Part shown: positions 7,880 through 17,417 of the stretch, piece by piece
Position numbering within the stretch: the stretch's first letter is position 1
How the letters are laid out: each line of letters opens with the position of its first letter
Source: Leptolyngbya sp. SIO1E4
GTDB lineage: Bacteria; Cyanobacteriota; Cyanobacteriia; Phormidesmidales; Phormidesmidaceae
Length of the DNA stretch: 64,000 nt
Assembly (NCBI GenBank): GCA_010672825.2
Contig: JAAHFU020000005.1
Coordinates: 124,001 to 188,000, forward strand
Direction: 5' to 3'
The notes under the pieces: model-generated
The model's database searches: none
Seen by the model: only the letters and a program-made list of their open reading frames with translations
What the model was told of the DNA's origin: nothing
Made by a program: the position numbers and the translations under genes

Positions 7880-9232
7880 ATGACCTGCCCTGACTATCTA
7901 TCCCTGCGTTTTCCAGTCGGTTTAATGAGGGGAGCGATCGCGACCTCCCTGGTGACGATGGTTTCTGTAATCAGTCCAGCAGCTGTCCATGCGGAGGATA
8001 GTCGTGTTGGGGAACTGCTTGAGGACAATCCGAAAGCAGTTCTTGATGAAGCCTGGCAGATCATTTATCGAGAATATGTAGACGATACGTTTAATCAAAC
8101 CGATTGGTTGGCTGTTAGGGAACGGCTATTGACGCAAGAGTACAGCTCAACTGCAGCCGCCTACGATGCCCTTACAGAAGAACTGAGCCAGCTGCAAGAT
8201 CCCTACACGCGGTTTCTCGAACCCCAGGAATATGCAGAACTGACGGACCAGACAGCCGGTGAAATCTCAGGGGTTGGGCTACAGCTGCAGCGAGACCGTG
8301 AAACGCGATCAATCTATATCACCGACATACTCGCCGGCTCCCCGGCTGAAGAGAGTGGGTTGCAAACGGGCGATCGCATTGTGTTAGTAGATGGTCAGTC
8401 AACGGAGCGGCTGAGTTTGAGTGGGGTCACCCGCCTACTGCGCGGTGAAGAAAACTCTCAAGTCACCCTCACCTATTCTCGTAACAGCGGCGCACCGTCT
8501 ACCGTAATTTTGACCCGGGCTCGTTTAGAGTTATCCACCGTTGACTATCACCTGGAGGAAGTCAGCGGTAATCGCATCGGCTACATCCGTCTCTCTGAGT
8601 TTAACGGCCATGCGACCGAACAAATGGTAGAGGCCATTGAAACACTGCTAGAGCAACAGGCCGAAGCCTTCGTCCTAGACTTGCGGGGGAACCCAGGCGG
8701 GTTGTTGTCTGCCAGCATTGAAATCAGCCGACTGTGGCTGCAGCGGGGGCCCATCGTACAAACCCTGTATCGCAGCGGTGAGCCAGAACAAATTAGTGCC
8801 AACCGCACCGCCCTGACGGACTTGCCCCTGGCTGTGCTGGTGAACGATCGCTCTGCTAGCTCCAGTGAAATTTTGACTGGGGCTTTGCAAGATAACGACC
8901 GCGCGACCGTTGTCGGCAGCACGACCTATGGCAAAGCCTTGGTGCAGTCTCTTCATGGTTTATCTGATGGCTCAGGGTTAGCCGTAACCGTTGCCCATTA
9001 CTACACCCCCGACGGCACAGACATTAGTCAAAAGGGCATAACCCCTGATATTGAGGTTGAACTCAGCAGCCAGGCTCGGCGCCAGCTCTTTAGTGATCTC
9101 TCGCGGTTGGGCTCTGACAGCGATGTACAGTTTTTACGCGCAGTCAGTTCCCTTGAATCCACGATTCAGGCTTACAGAGATCCCTCCCTATCGCCTAGCC
9201 AGTTGGGGCGCTCCCCCGAACCCGATCAATAG
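7880..9232 (+). CDS. C-terminal processing protease (S41 family)
   Basis: Periplasmic or lumenal serine-lysine protease of the CtpA/CtpB/CtpC family; cyanobacterial CtpA trims the D1 protein of photosystem II. From ATG 7880 the protein is 450 residues and begins with a signal peptide ending PAAVHA-ED; ATG 7925 and a TTG at 7793 are alternatives. An N-terminal helical part precedes a PDZ domain (SGVGLQL through DGQSTERLSLSG), then the S41 core: VLDLRGNPGGLL, the nucleophile in DRSASSSEI (Ser327) and, 25 residues on, Lys352 in TYGKALVQ, the usual spacing. Which Ctp paralogue it is cannot be settled by eye; it looks closer to CtpB/CtpC than to CtpA. The next gene begins 19 bp downstream. Confidence 0.9.
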   Translation: MTCPDYLSLRFPVGLMRGAIATSLVTMVSVISPAAVHAEDSRVGELLEDNPKAVLDEAWQIIYREYVDDTFNQTDWLAVRERLLTQEYSSTAAAYDALTEELSQLQDPYTRFLEPQEYAELTDQTAGEISGVGLQLQRDRETRSIYITDILAGSPAEESGLQTGDRIVLVDGQSTERLSLSGVTRLLRGEENSQVTLTYSRNSGAPSTVILTRARLELSTVDYHLEEVSGNRIGYIRLSEFNGHATEQMVEAIETLLEQQAEAFVLDLRGNPGGLLSASIEISRLWLQRGPIVQTLYRSGEPEQISANRTALTDLPLAVLVNDRSASSSEILTGALQDNDRATVVGSTTYGKALVQSLHGLSDGSGLAVTVAHYYTPDGTDISQKGITPDIEVELSSQARRQLFSDLSRLGSDSDVQFLRAVSSLESTIQAYRDPSLSPSQLGRSPEPDQ

Positions 9233-9251
9233 CCCCTTGAGGATCTTCAGC

Positions 9252-11609
9252 GTGACCCGTCGCTTAGTCGTCTCGCCCGCCAAAACCGTGTTTGCTCGGC
9301 TGCAAGCGGTGCGGGCACAGATGGCCAGTTCGGCACAGCAAACCGAAGAGTCTATCCTGCTGAGGGGGCTTGTGCAGCTTTTAGTCAGTGTCGGAATCAC
9401 CTCAGTGTCGGTCGCGTCAGCAGGGGTGACACAGGCGTCTTTTTGGAATCTTTTGGCGATTCCACTCAGTGCTTTGGGTGGCTATTGGAGCTGGCGGTCG
9501 CGCCATCGAGCTAACGTTGCCGTCAAATTCCTCATTGCCTTTGGCATGTTGATGGTGCTGGGGGTTTTCTTGGTTCGGCTAGTCGGAGATGGCAGCGACA
9601 CCCGAATTCTCCTGGCCGAATTATTGATTCACCTCCAGGTTTTACACAGCTTTGACCTGCCACGGCGGAAAGACCTGGGCTACTCCATCGTCATCGGACT
9701 GATTTTGCTGGGAGTTGCCGCCACCGTCAGCCAAACCCTGGCGTTAGCCCCCGTGCTGATTGTCTTTTTAGCGATCGCCCTCCCAGTGCTCATCCTTGAC
9801 TATCGATCGCGCCTGCAGCTAGGCCGTCATACCGGCAGGGGGGGGATTCCTGCTGTCAGTTTAAAGCGGTTGGCATGGCTCCTGTTGCTGGTGAGTGGGT
9901 TGGGGCTGACAATTTTTGCCACATTACCTCGACTGCCGGGATACCAGATTCGCAATTTTCCAGTCAGCAGCACGATCAATTTTCAAGGGGAGTTTTTAGG
10001 CGACCAAATTCTGAATCCTGGTTACAGCTCTGATAACGGCCTGACTCCTGAAACAAATGGCGCCGAGGGCGACAGCACCACCATTCAGGGGAGAAGCCCG
10101 GTGGATGGCCCCGGAGAGATGAGCAGCAGCACCTACTACGGGTTTAATCAACGCATCAACCAAAACTTGCGAGGGACAATCACCCCCCAGGTGGTTATGC
10201 GGGTGCGATCTCAGGCCCCTGGGTTTTGGCGAGTGCTAGCCTTTGATCGATATACCGGACAGGGCTGGGAAATCTCCCGCCAAGAAGAGGTAGAAGTTTT
10301 AGATCGTTCAGGATTTTCCTTTCAAACCTACTTACCGTCAGCCGCCTTCCAACCTAGGCGACCCAATAACCAAGGCAGATACCGCGAAGTGGTGCAAACC
10401 TACACCATCGTCAACGATCTGCCGAATCTGATCCCGGCTCTCTATCAGGCAACGGAACTCTACTTCCCCACGCCGCAAGTCGCCATTGATGCTGAGGGGG
10501 CGCTGCGTTCCCCCATTCCCTTATCAAATGGGCTCACCTTCACGGTTATCTCAGAGGTGCCCTATCGCGATCGCACCCCTTTGAGAGCCGCCAGCACAGA
10601 CTACCCCGATGAAATCAGAGCCCCCTATTTACAGGTGCCTGAAACTATTTGGGAACGGGTCCGACAGCACACCGAAGCCCTGCTGGCCCAATCTCCACAA
10701 CCCCTGAGTGACCCCTATGAGAAGGCGTTCTTTTTGGCCCAGACCCTGAAACAGAACTACACCCTCCAAGCAGATTTACCGTTCCTGGAGGCCGATGAAG
10801 ATCTCGTTGAAGCGTTTCTTTTTCGCTATGAAGGGGGGTACCGCGATCACTTTTCTACCGTACTGACGGTGATGCTGCGCAGCATTGACATTCCCGCTCG
10901 GCTCATGACGGGGTTTGCCCCTGGGCAGTTTAACCCGTTTACGGGCTATTACGTGTTGAACAACACCGATGCTTATGCCCTGACGGAGGTGTATTTTCCT
11001 GGCTATGGCTGGTTTGCCTTTGACCCAATTCCTGGCCACGAAGTGATTCCTCCCTCCATTCGAGACAGCCAGACCTTTAGCGTCTTACGCCAGTTTTGGA
11101 ACTGGGTGGCCGGCTGGTTACCCTCCCCAGTCGCTGGCTGGTTAAGTGGCTTTTTCACAGCAAGTGTGAATGCCCTGGCTCGCCTAGTCCGGTTCTTCAG
11201 TCAGGGGCTGGTGGGAATTTTAGCCGCATTGTTGACGGCCACCGGCCTCGCCTTCCTGGGCTGGCTGAGTTGGCAAGGGTGGCGGCAATGGCGCCAGCAT
11301 GCGCGGCTGCAGATGCTGCCTCCGGTAGAGCGCATTTATCAACAGATGCTGATCTGGTTAGCGGCCCAGGGCTATCCTAAGCGTTCAACCCAAACCCCCC
11401 TGGAATATGCGATCGCCCTCAACCAAGCCGCCCAATTTGCTCAGGGTGAGCAGGTGATGGCAGTGGTACAAGCGTATATGCGATGGCGCTATGGCAATCA
11501 CGCTGAAGATGTCGGCATCCTCAAACATCAAGTTAGCGTGTTAACTCGCAGGCGCTCCCGAAAGCCGAAATCGCAACCATTCCCAGATTCGCGGCGCGAG
11601 GTCTCATGA
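9252..11609 (+). CDS. TgpA-like membrane transglutaminase-fold protein, catalytic residues missing
   Basis: About 785 residues. GTG 9252 is preferred because GAGG at 9239-9242 sits 9 nt upstream; the open frame runs back into the preceding protease gene. The N-terminal third has about six hydrophobic helices (DUF3488-like), then a large extracytoplasmic part with a transglutaminase-like domain, one more helix (about 645-665) and a DUF4129-like tail. In active homologues the triad is Cys in GYC-DHF, His in DAHA and Asp in FDPTPG. Here they read GGYRDHF (Arg531), TDAYAL (Tyr575) and FDPIPG (Asp591 kept), so protease or transglutaminase activity by the usual mechanism is unlikely. It probably forms an operon with the S41 protease. 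Confidence 0.8.
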   Translation: MTRRLVVSPAKTVFARLQAVRAQMASSAQQTEESILLRGLVQLLVSVGITSVSVASAGVTQASFWNLLAIPLSALGGYWSWRSRHRANVAVKFLIAFGMLMVLGVFLVRLVGDGSDTRILLAELLIHLQVLHSFDLPRRKDLGYSIVIGLILLGVAATVSQTLALAPVLIVFLAIALPVLILDYRSRLQLGRHTGRGGIPAVSLKRLAWLLLLVSGLGLTIFATLPRLPGYQIRNFPVSSTINFQGEFLGDQILNPGYSSDNGLTPETNGAEGDSTTIQGRSPVDGPGEMSSSTYYGFNQRINQNLRGTITPQVVMRVRSQAPGFWRVLAFDRYTGQGWEISRQEEVEVLDRSGFSFQTYLPSAAFQPRRPNNQGRYREVVQTYTIVNDLPNLIPALYQATELYFPTPQVAIDAEGALRSPIPLSNGLTFTVISEVPYRDRTPLRAASTDYPDEIRAPYLQVPETIWERVRQHTEALLAQSPQPLSDPYEKAFFLAQTLKQNYTLQADLPFLEADEDLVEAFLFRYEGGYRDHFSTVLTVMLRSIDIPARLMTGFAPGQFNPFTGYYVLNNTDAYALTEVYFPGYGWFAFDPIPGHEVIPPSIRDSQTFSVLRQFWNWVAGWLPSPVAGWLSGFFTASVNALARLVRFFSQGLVGILAALLTATGLAFLGWLSWQGWRQWRQHARLQMLPPVERIYQQMLIWLAAQGYPKRSTQTPLEYAIALNQAAQFAQGEQVMAVVQAYMRWRYGNHAEDVGILKHQVSVLTRRRSRKPKSQPFPDSRREVS

Positions 11610-11646
11610 TTCTATGGATTGCTGATAAGGCGATCTAGGTTCTGCC

Positions 11647-11652
11647 TATAAT
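11647..11652 (+). promoter_or_regulatory. Consensus -10 box upstream of lysS
   Basis: A perfect TATAAT lies in the short gap after the transglutaminase-like gene. A transcript would start near 11659, leaving about 30 nt before ATG 11688. No good -35 was found at 17 bp. Confidence 0.45.
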
Positions 11653-11687
11653 GGGGGCTTGTGACAGTTTGCCCAACCCCAAATTTC

Positions 11688-13247
11688 ATGGCCAAAAACG
11701 AGTCTCAGCAACCCGCTCAAACCGCCTCTACGCTGGAAGAAATTCGGGCTACTCGCTTGCATAAAGTAGAGCAGCTGACCCAATCAGGTCTGAATCCTTT
11801 TGCCTACCGATGGCCGATCACCCATCGAGCGGCGGATTTACAAGTAAAGTATCAGGATTTAGCCGCCGGGGAAGAGGCGGATGATGATGTCGCGATCGCC
11901 GGACGGATTCTGGCTCGGCGGGTTTTTGGCAAACTCGCTTTCTTTAATTTGCAAGACGAGAGTGGCACCATCCAGCTTTATCTCGACAAAAAAGAGATTC
12001 GAGATGGTATGTCAGATAATGCTGAAGCGTTCAGCCAACTGAAGCAGCTGACGGACGTCGGCGATTTCATCGGCGTACAGGGCACGATTAAGCGTACGGA
12101 AAAAGGTGAACTTTCCGTCAAAGTGCGGGAATATGCCCTCTTGACCAAGGCGCTACTGCCCTTGCCTGATAAGTGGCACGGCTTAACTGATATTGCCAAG
12201 CGCTACCGTCAACGCTACGTTGACCTGATCGTGAATCCTGAAGTGCGGGAGACCTTCCGCAAGCGGGCGCTGATCACCTCAGCCATTCGTCGCTTTTTCG
12301 AAGATCGCGGCTTTCTGGAAATTGAAACCCCCGTCTTGCAGGGGGAAGCAGGCGGCGCCGAAGCTCGTCCTTTTATCACTTATCACAACACCTTAGACAT
12401 GCAGCTTTATCTGCGCATTGCTACAGAGCTGCACCTTAAGCGCCTGATTGTAGGCGGGTTCGAGAAGGTGTTTGAAATTGGGCGCATTTTTCGCAACGAA
12501 GGCATTTCGACCCGTCACAATCCAGAATTCACGACTATTGAGTTTTACCAGGCCTATGCTGACTACCACGACTTTATGACCCTGACGGAGGAACTGATTT
12601 CCTCTATTGCGCTATCGGTATTGGGAACCACCCAAATCACCTATCAGGGACAAGCGATCGACCTGACGCCGCCCTGGCGCCGAGTGTCGATGCACGACCT
12701 GGTCAAAGAACACACAGGGCTAGATTTTCATCAATTCAAAACCCTAGAAGCGGCGAAGGCAGCGGTGATGGCCCTGGGCATTACCCCCCCGGATAGCTGC
12801 AATTCCGTGGGGCGGCTTTTGAATGAGGTCTTTGAGCAAAAAGTTGAAGCAACCCTGATTCAGCCCACGTTTTTGATAGAGCATCCGGTCGACATTTCAC
12901 CGCTTTCAAAACCTCACCGCAGCAAGCCTGATGTCGTGGAACGCTTTGAGCTATTTATTACAGGACGCGAAACCGCTAACGGCTTTTCTGAGTTAACGGA
13001 TCCCATCGATCAGCGGCGTCGCTTTGAAGCGCAGGCCGCTCGTAAAGCCGCCGGGGATCTAGAAGCCACTGGGGTGGATGAAGACTTTCTCACGGCGCTG
13101 GAATACGGCATGCCGCCAACCTGTGGTGAAGGCATTGGGATCGATCGCCTCGTTATGCTCCTGACCGATAGTGCCAGCATCCGCGATGTCATCGCGTTTC
13201 CCCTGCTGAAGCCTGAGCGATCGGAGATGACGCCCCTCTCGGAATAG
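11688..13247 (+). CDS. lysS: Lysyl-tRNA synthetase, class II
   Basis: Charges tRNA-Lys with lysine in the cytoplasm. From ATG 11688 the protein has 519 residues: a short N-terminal tail, an OB-fold anticodon-binding domain ([20 protein letters not shown]) and the class II core. Motif 2 is seen in [20 protein letters not shown] and motif 3 in [12 protein letters not shown], followed by [12 protein letters not shown]. An in-frame GTG at 11661 would add nine residues, but it lies next to the predicted transcription start, so the ATG is preferred. The short C-terminal tail ([10 protein letters not shown]) is ordinary. Confidence 0.96.
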   Translation: MAKNESQQPAQTASTLEEIRATRLHKVEQLTQSGLNPFAYRWPITHRAADLQVKYQDLAAGEEADDDVAIAGRILARRVFGKLAFFNLQDESGTIQLYLDKKEIRDGMSDNAEAFSQLKQLTDVGDFIGVQGTIKRTEKGELSVKVREYALLTKALLPLPDKWHGLTDIAKRYRQRYVDLIVNPEVRETFRKRALITSAIRRFFEDRGFLEIETPVLQGEAGGAEARPFITYHNTLDMQLYLRIATELHLKRLIVGGFEKVFEIGRIFRNEGISTRHNPEFTTIEFYQAYADYHDFMTLTEELISSIALSVLGTTQITYQGQAIDLTPPWRRVSMHDLVKEHTGLDFHQFKTLEAAKAAVMALGITPPDSCNSVGRLLNEVFEQKVEATLIQPTFLIEHPVDISPLSKPHRSKPDVVERFELFITGRETANGFSELTDPIDQRRRFEAQAARKAAGDLEATGVDEDFLTALEYGMPPTCGEGIGIDRLVMLLTDSASIRDVIAFPLLKPERSEMTPLSE

Positions 13248-13870
13248 ACCCATCGCCACGGTGACGGATGCAGTGGGCAGGGGATACGATATTGCCCTGG
13301 CGACAAGCCCTGTGCCGCCGCATTTGCGGGTTGATGTATGGCCCTTTTATAGCCCTATTCAGGTCAATCCAGTACGTTTTGGTGAAGGTAGGGTCTAGGG
13401 TTTGGGGTCTAGGGTGTACTTGATCCAAATGCACACCGCTATATGACTGGGTTGCGCGGCTGCCTCAGGGTTCACTGGAATGTCTTCATCAATTCTAAAT
13501 ACTGCTCTGAATACGACTGCTCAACCCTGTAGTGAGGTGTATAGACTCCGTAGTGTCACCCGTACTGAAGCGACTGGGTAAACTCATGGAATGATACTGT
13601 CCAGACTCTAAGTTAGGCTCAGGCAATGGGTTGAATTCCGACGTGTTCTGTAGCTTGAGAGTCTTTTTGCATTTGTGAAAATCAGTTAGAGGTTAGAGTA
13701 GTTAGGTATTTACCATGTGCTTCTAAGTTTCATTCCCCAGGCGGGATTATCTGCCCATTTCGCCAGCTTCGTATCTACCCAGTCGGCTTCTTGTTGGCGT
13801 CGCCGAGTCCCCAAACCTTATTTTCTCAGTTGTCCCAGCCTTTTTTGATTGCTTGTAGCAGCGACCTATT
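13248..13870. other. 623-bp intergenic region containing a dispersed repeat
   Basis: No convincing gene or tRNA was seen between lysS and cyaB1. A repeat element with a relative near 27160-27225 lies at about 13388-13436 (listed separately). The cyaB1 promoter is presumably in the last 200 bp, but no clear -35/-10 pair was identified. Confidence 0.5.
13388..13447 (+). repeat. Dispersed repeat, copy A
   Basis: GGGTCTAGGGTTTGGGGTCT, then AGGGTGTACTTGATCCAAATG and CACACCGCTATAT. The same order of blocks appears in reverse orientation at about 27153-27222 (GGGTCTGGGGTTTGGGGTCT, then GTACTTCATCAGAATG, then CGCTGTATAG). It is non-coding, lies in a spacer, and its ends are not sharply defined. Confidence 0.6.
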
Positions 13871-16435
13871 ATGGCACCGTCTAACTCCAGTATGTTGGCG
13901 ACCTTCTCCCAGGTAAATCAGCAAGGGAGTCTGACCCATCGGGTTAAGGATCTGCCGGCCCCCCAATTCATCAATTTACTTGATCAAATCACGCGAGAGT
14001 TTGAGCATTTCCTCCGGGCGATCGACATGATCAACAATGAAGCCCTGGAGACGATGCTAGAGCAGATTTTGGAGGCGTTTACCCTCAAGATCGGGCAGAT
14101 TCTCCATGCTGATCGCACCACAATTTTTATGGTGGATCGGGACAAGCAGGAGTTATGGTCCAAGATTGCTCAAGGCGAGGGGGAAGAACGCCTCGAGATT
14201 CGAGTCCCGATCGGGAAAGGCATCGCAGGCTATGTGGCCGACACGGGTGAATGTTTGAACATTCCCGATGCTTACTCCAGTGAGGTATTTAACCGCAAAA
14301 CGGATGAAGAAACCGGCTATCGCACCCACAGCATCTTGTGTATGCCGGTTTTTAACAAGACTCAAGAGTCAGTCGTTGCCGTTGTACAACTGCTCAATAA
14401 ACTGGGCGATAACAAGCAGTCTATCCCCTTTGATAGCCAAGATGAGCGGAGCTTTCGGGAATTTGCGTCCTCCATCGGCATCATTCTAGAAAGCTGCAAT
14501 TCTTTTTACATTGCAGCACGCAATCAGAAAGGCGTGTCTTCCCTGCTGAAAGCCATCTCTTCCCTTGAGCAAAGCTTGGATCTGGAGAAAACCCTGCAGT
14601 CTGTCATGGAAGAAGCGCGGGATTTGATGAATGCCGATCGCAGCACCCTCTGGTTGATTGACGAGGACAGTAATGAACTGTGGTCGAAAGTTAAAACTGG
14701 GGATGGGCAATCCTTGATTGAACTGAGGATTCCAGCGGATCGGGGTATTGTTGGCTATGTCGCCTCGACGAAAGAAACCCTCAACATTCCTGATGCTTAT
14801 CACGACCCTCGTTTTGACCCTGATTCAGATAAGCGGACAGGATATAAGACTCGCACGATTCTTTGCATGCCCGTTTTTGACTCAGCTAGCAGGCTGATTG
14901 CGGTTACCCAGCTCATTAACAAAAAGCAGGGGATCTTTAATAGCTCGGACGAAGAGTTTATGCGGGCCTTCAACATTCAGGCCGGGATTGCCCTAGAGAA
15001 TGCCAAGCTGTTTGAAAACGTCCTGGTTGAAAAGCAATATCAAAAAGATATTCTGCAAAGCCTCTCGGATGCGGTCATTTCCACCGATATGGAAGGGCGC
15101 ATCGTCACAATCAACGACGCCGCGTTGGAACTGCTGGGTTGTCCTGTCGCTGAAGAGGGAGATCGCGCACTGCAAAGAACTTGGGAGCAACAGCTGATTC
15201 ATCGCTACGTCTGGGACGTGATTCCCATCGAGAAACTGCGGTTTCGGTTGGAAGACAGCCTCGAAATAGGAGCCAAGCATTATGTACCGGAACAAACGCT
15301 TAAGGTTGCCATTCCCTACGTTAGCCATGGGGTCGCCTCGGTAACGACTGAGGGGGCCGCCCCGATTTTGTTGTTGCCTGATCCACAGTCTGGGCAGTTT
15401 TGGCCCTGGGCGCGCAAGGAGGAAACAACATCCCTGTCTCGGGAGCAGGTGCAGGTGCTAGAGCGGAGCATCAATCTGACGGTCAACCCCCTGACCAATC
15501 CTGAAGGGGGGGTGCGGGGTGGCTTGCTCGTGCTCGAAGACATCAGTCAAGAAAAGCGCATGAAGACAACGCTGTATCGTTACATGACCCCTGGCGTAGC
15601 CGAAAGAGTGATGGCCTTAGGAGACGATGTCTTAATGCGCGGGGAACGGAAGGAAGTCACTGTCCTGTTCTCCGATATTCGAGGCTACACGACCCTGACC
15701 GAAAATCTAGAAGCGGGCAAAGTAGTCGAAATGCTTAACGCCTACTTTGAAACCATGGTCGAGGCCGTCTTTAACCATGAAGGCACCCTCGACAAGTTTA
15801 TTGGAGACGCCATCATGGCGGTTTACGGGGCTCCTTTACCCCTGCAAAACCATGCGTGGGCAGCGGTACAGTCAGCCTTAGATATGCGTCAGCGCCTAGT
15901 GAAGTTCAACTCAGACCGCATTACTCAAAATCAGCCCAAAATTCGCATTGGCATTGGCATTAGTTCTGGCGAAGTGGTATCGGGCAATATTGGTTCCCAG
16001 CGCAAAATGGAATACACCGTGATTGGGGATGGGGTAAACCTGAGTTCTCGACTAGAAGGGGTAACCAAGCAGTACGGGTGTGACATCGTGCTCAGCGAGC
16101 ACACCTACGAGCTTTGCCGAGACAAAATTTGGGTTCGCGAACTGGATAAAACCCGAGTTAAGGGTAAAACGCAGCCCGTCAGCATTTATGAGCTGATTGA
16201 CTTTAAGAGCAGCCCCTTAGACAGCGCCACAGAAACTTTTTTGGAGCTGTATGACAGCGGTCGAGACGCCTATACCAGCATGCGATTTAAAGAGGCCATT
16301 CGCATTTTTGAGAAAGCGGCTAAGTTGCGCCCCAGCGATCGCGCCGTCGATATCCACATTAATCGGGCTAATGCGTACCTGGTCAACCCTCCCCCAGACG
16401 ACTGGGATGGGGTGCATACGATGACGACGAAGTAG
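13871..16435 (+). CDS. cyaB1: GAF-GAF-PAS class III adenylate cyclase with TPR tail
   Basis: Makes cAMP from ATP in the cytoplasm. The domain order and length (854 residues) match Anabaena CyaB1: GAF-A (about 70-215), GAF-B (about 235-385), a PAS-like region (about 395-560), a class III catalytic domain (about 590-750) and a short TPR-like tail. GAF domains in this family bind cAMP and activate the enzyme. Both keep the NIPDAY...R..GYRT/KT...LCMPVF signature. Catalytic residues: metal-binding Asp602 (LFSDIRGYT) and Asp646 (FIGDAIMA), adenine-specifying Lys642 and Thr716 (EYTVIGDGVN), Asn723 and Arg727. The Lys/Thr pair indicates adenylate rather than guanylate specificity. It is monocistronic. 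Confidence 0.92.
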   Translation: MAPSNSSMLATFSQVNQQGSLTHRVKDLPAPQFINLLDQITREFEHFLRAIDMINNEALETMLEQILEAFTLKIGQILHADRTTIFMVDRDKQELWSKIAQGEGEERLEIRVPIGKGIAGYVADTGECLNIPDAYSSEVFNRKTDEETGYRTHSILCMPVFNKTQESVVAVVQLLNKLGDNKQSIPFDSQDERSFREFASSIGIILESCNSFYIAARNQKGVSSLLKAISSLEQSLDLEKTLQSVMEEARDLMNADRSTLWLIDEDSNELWSKVKTGDGQSLIELRIPADRGIVGYVASTKETLNIPDAYHDPRFDPDSDKRTGYKTRTILCMPVFDSASRLIAVTQLINKKQGIFNSSDEEFMRAFNIQAGIALENAKLFENVLVEKQYQKDILQSLSDAVISTDMEGRIVTINDAALELLGCPVAEEGDRALQRTWEQQLIHRYVWDVIPIEKLRFRLEDSLEIGAKHYVPEQTLKVAIPYVSHGVASVTTEGAAPILLLPDPQSGQFWPWARKEETTSLSREQVQVLERSINLTVNPLTNPEGGVRGGLLVLEDISQEKRMKTTLYRYMTPGVAERVMALGDDVLMRGERKEVTVLFSDIRGYTTLTENLEAGKVVEMLNAYFETMVEAVFNHEGTLDKFIGDAIMAVYGAPLPLQNHAWAAVQSALDMRQRLVKFNSDRITQNQPKIRIGIGISSGEVVSGNIGSQRKMEYTVIGDGVNLSSRLEGVTKQYGCDIVLSEHTYELCRDKIWVRELDKTRVKGKTQPVSIYELIDFKSSPLDSATETFLELYDSGRDAYTSMRFKEAIRIFEKAAKLRPSDRAVDIHINRANAYLVNPPPDDWDGVHTMTTK

Positions 16436-16554
16436 GAGTCATCGCTGGCCACCCAGAGCTGATTTTGCCGGATCTTTCTCCCGTATCTCCGTGATTGCGA
16501 TTGCAACAACGCTCCCCAGTTAAGATAGGGAGGCTGTTTTCCGGGGGCGATCGC

Positions 16555-17289
16555 ATGATTGGGCGTCAAAAGCTCTATGAAGGAAAGGCCAAAATCCTAT
16601 ATGCAACCGATGATCCAGACATTTTAATCAGCTATTTCAAAGACGATGCGACCGCTTTCAATGCTCAAAAACGCGGTCAAATTCAGGACAAGGGTCGTCT
16701 TAACTGCACCATCGCCACTCACCTATTTCAACTGCTGGAATCCCAGGGAATTTCTACCCACTGGGTTGAGACTCCCACTGATCAAGAAATGTATGTCCGT
16801 CCGGTCAAAATTATCCCCCTTGAGGTTGTTGTTAGAAACATTGCCGCCGGAAGTCTCTGCCGACAAACTGGCGTTCCTTTGGGTACCCCAATTGAGCCGC
16901 CTCTGGTGGAGTTTTACTACAAGAATGACGATCTGGGAGACCCTCTCTTAACCCGCGATCGCATCCGCATGATGGCCCTAGCCGATGCGGCACAAATGGC
17001 GGAGATTACTCGTCTAGCCAATGCAGTCAATGCCACTCTGAGCGGGTTTTTCCAGCAGTGCCAGATCACCCTGGTGGACTTCAAGTTAGAATTTGGGCTC
17101 GATAGCCAAGGAACCATCGTTCTAGCGGATGAAATTAGTCCAGATACTTGCCGCCTTTGGGATCAATCTGAAACGGATCAAACTGCTCGTGTTTTAGACA
17201 AAGACCGTTTTCGGCAAGATTTAGGTCAGGTTGCAGAAGCCTATCAAAAAGTTCTCCAGAGAATTCTGGAACAATTCAACCAAAAGTAG
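16555..17289 (+). CDS. purC: Phosphoribosylaminoimidazole-succinocarboxamide synthase
   Basis: Cytoplasmic purine-synthesis enzyme joining CAIR and aspartate with ATP to form SAICAR. ATG 16555 gives a 244-residue protein starting MIGRQKLYEGKAKILY, the normal N-terminus; the frame continues upstream to 16495 without support. Signatures are DDATAFNAQKRG, PLEVVVRNIAAGSLCRQTG, the LVDFKLEFGLD strand and VLADEISPDTCRLWD. The HIP1 octamer GCGATCGC overlaps the start region. It lies 129 bp upstream of omp85, an arrangement I recall from other cyanobacteria. Confidence 0.95.
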   Translation: MIGRQKLYEGKAKILYATDDPDILISYFKDDATAFNAQKRGQIQDKGRLNCTIATHLFQLLESQGISTHWVETPTDQEMYVRPVKIIPLEVVVRNIAAGSLCRQTGVPLGTPIEPPLVEFYYKNDDLGDPLLTRDRIRMMALADAAQMAEITRLANAVNATLSGFFQQCQITLVDFKLEFGLDSQGTIVLADEISPDTCRLWDQSETDQTARVLDKDRFRQDLGQVAEAYQKVLQRILEQFNQK

Positions 17290-17417
17290 TTCACCCAATG
17301 CGGTAAAATTTGTCCGTTTGTGAGAAAGGCTACCGTATCAAACCCCGAACGCGATCAGTCTCGGGATTTATAAATGGCTCTTTTGTGTTCGACTATAAAC
17401 CTCTATTGGTTGCAAGC

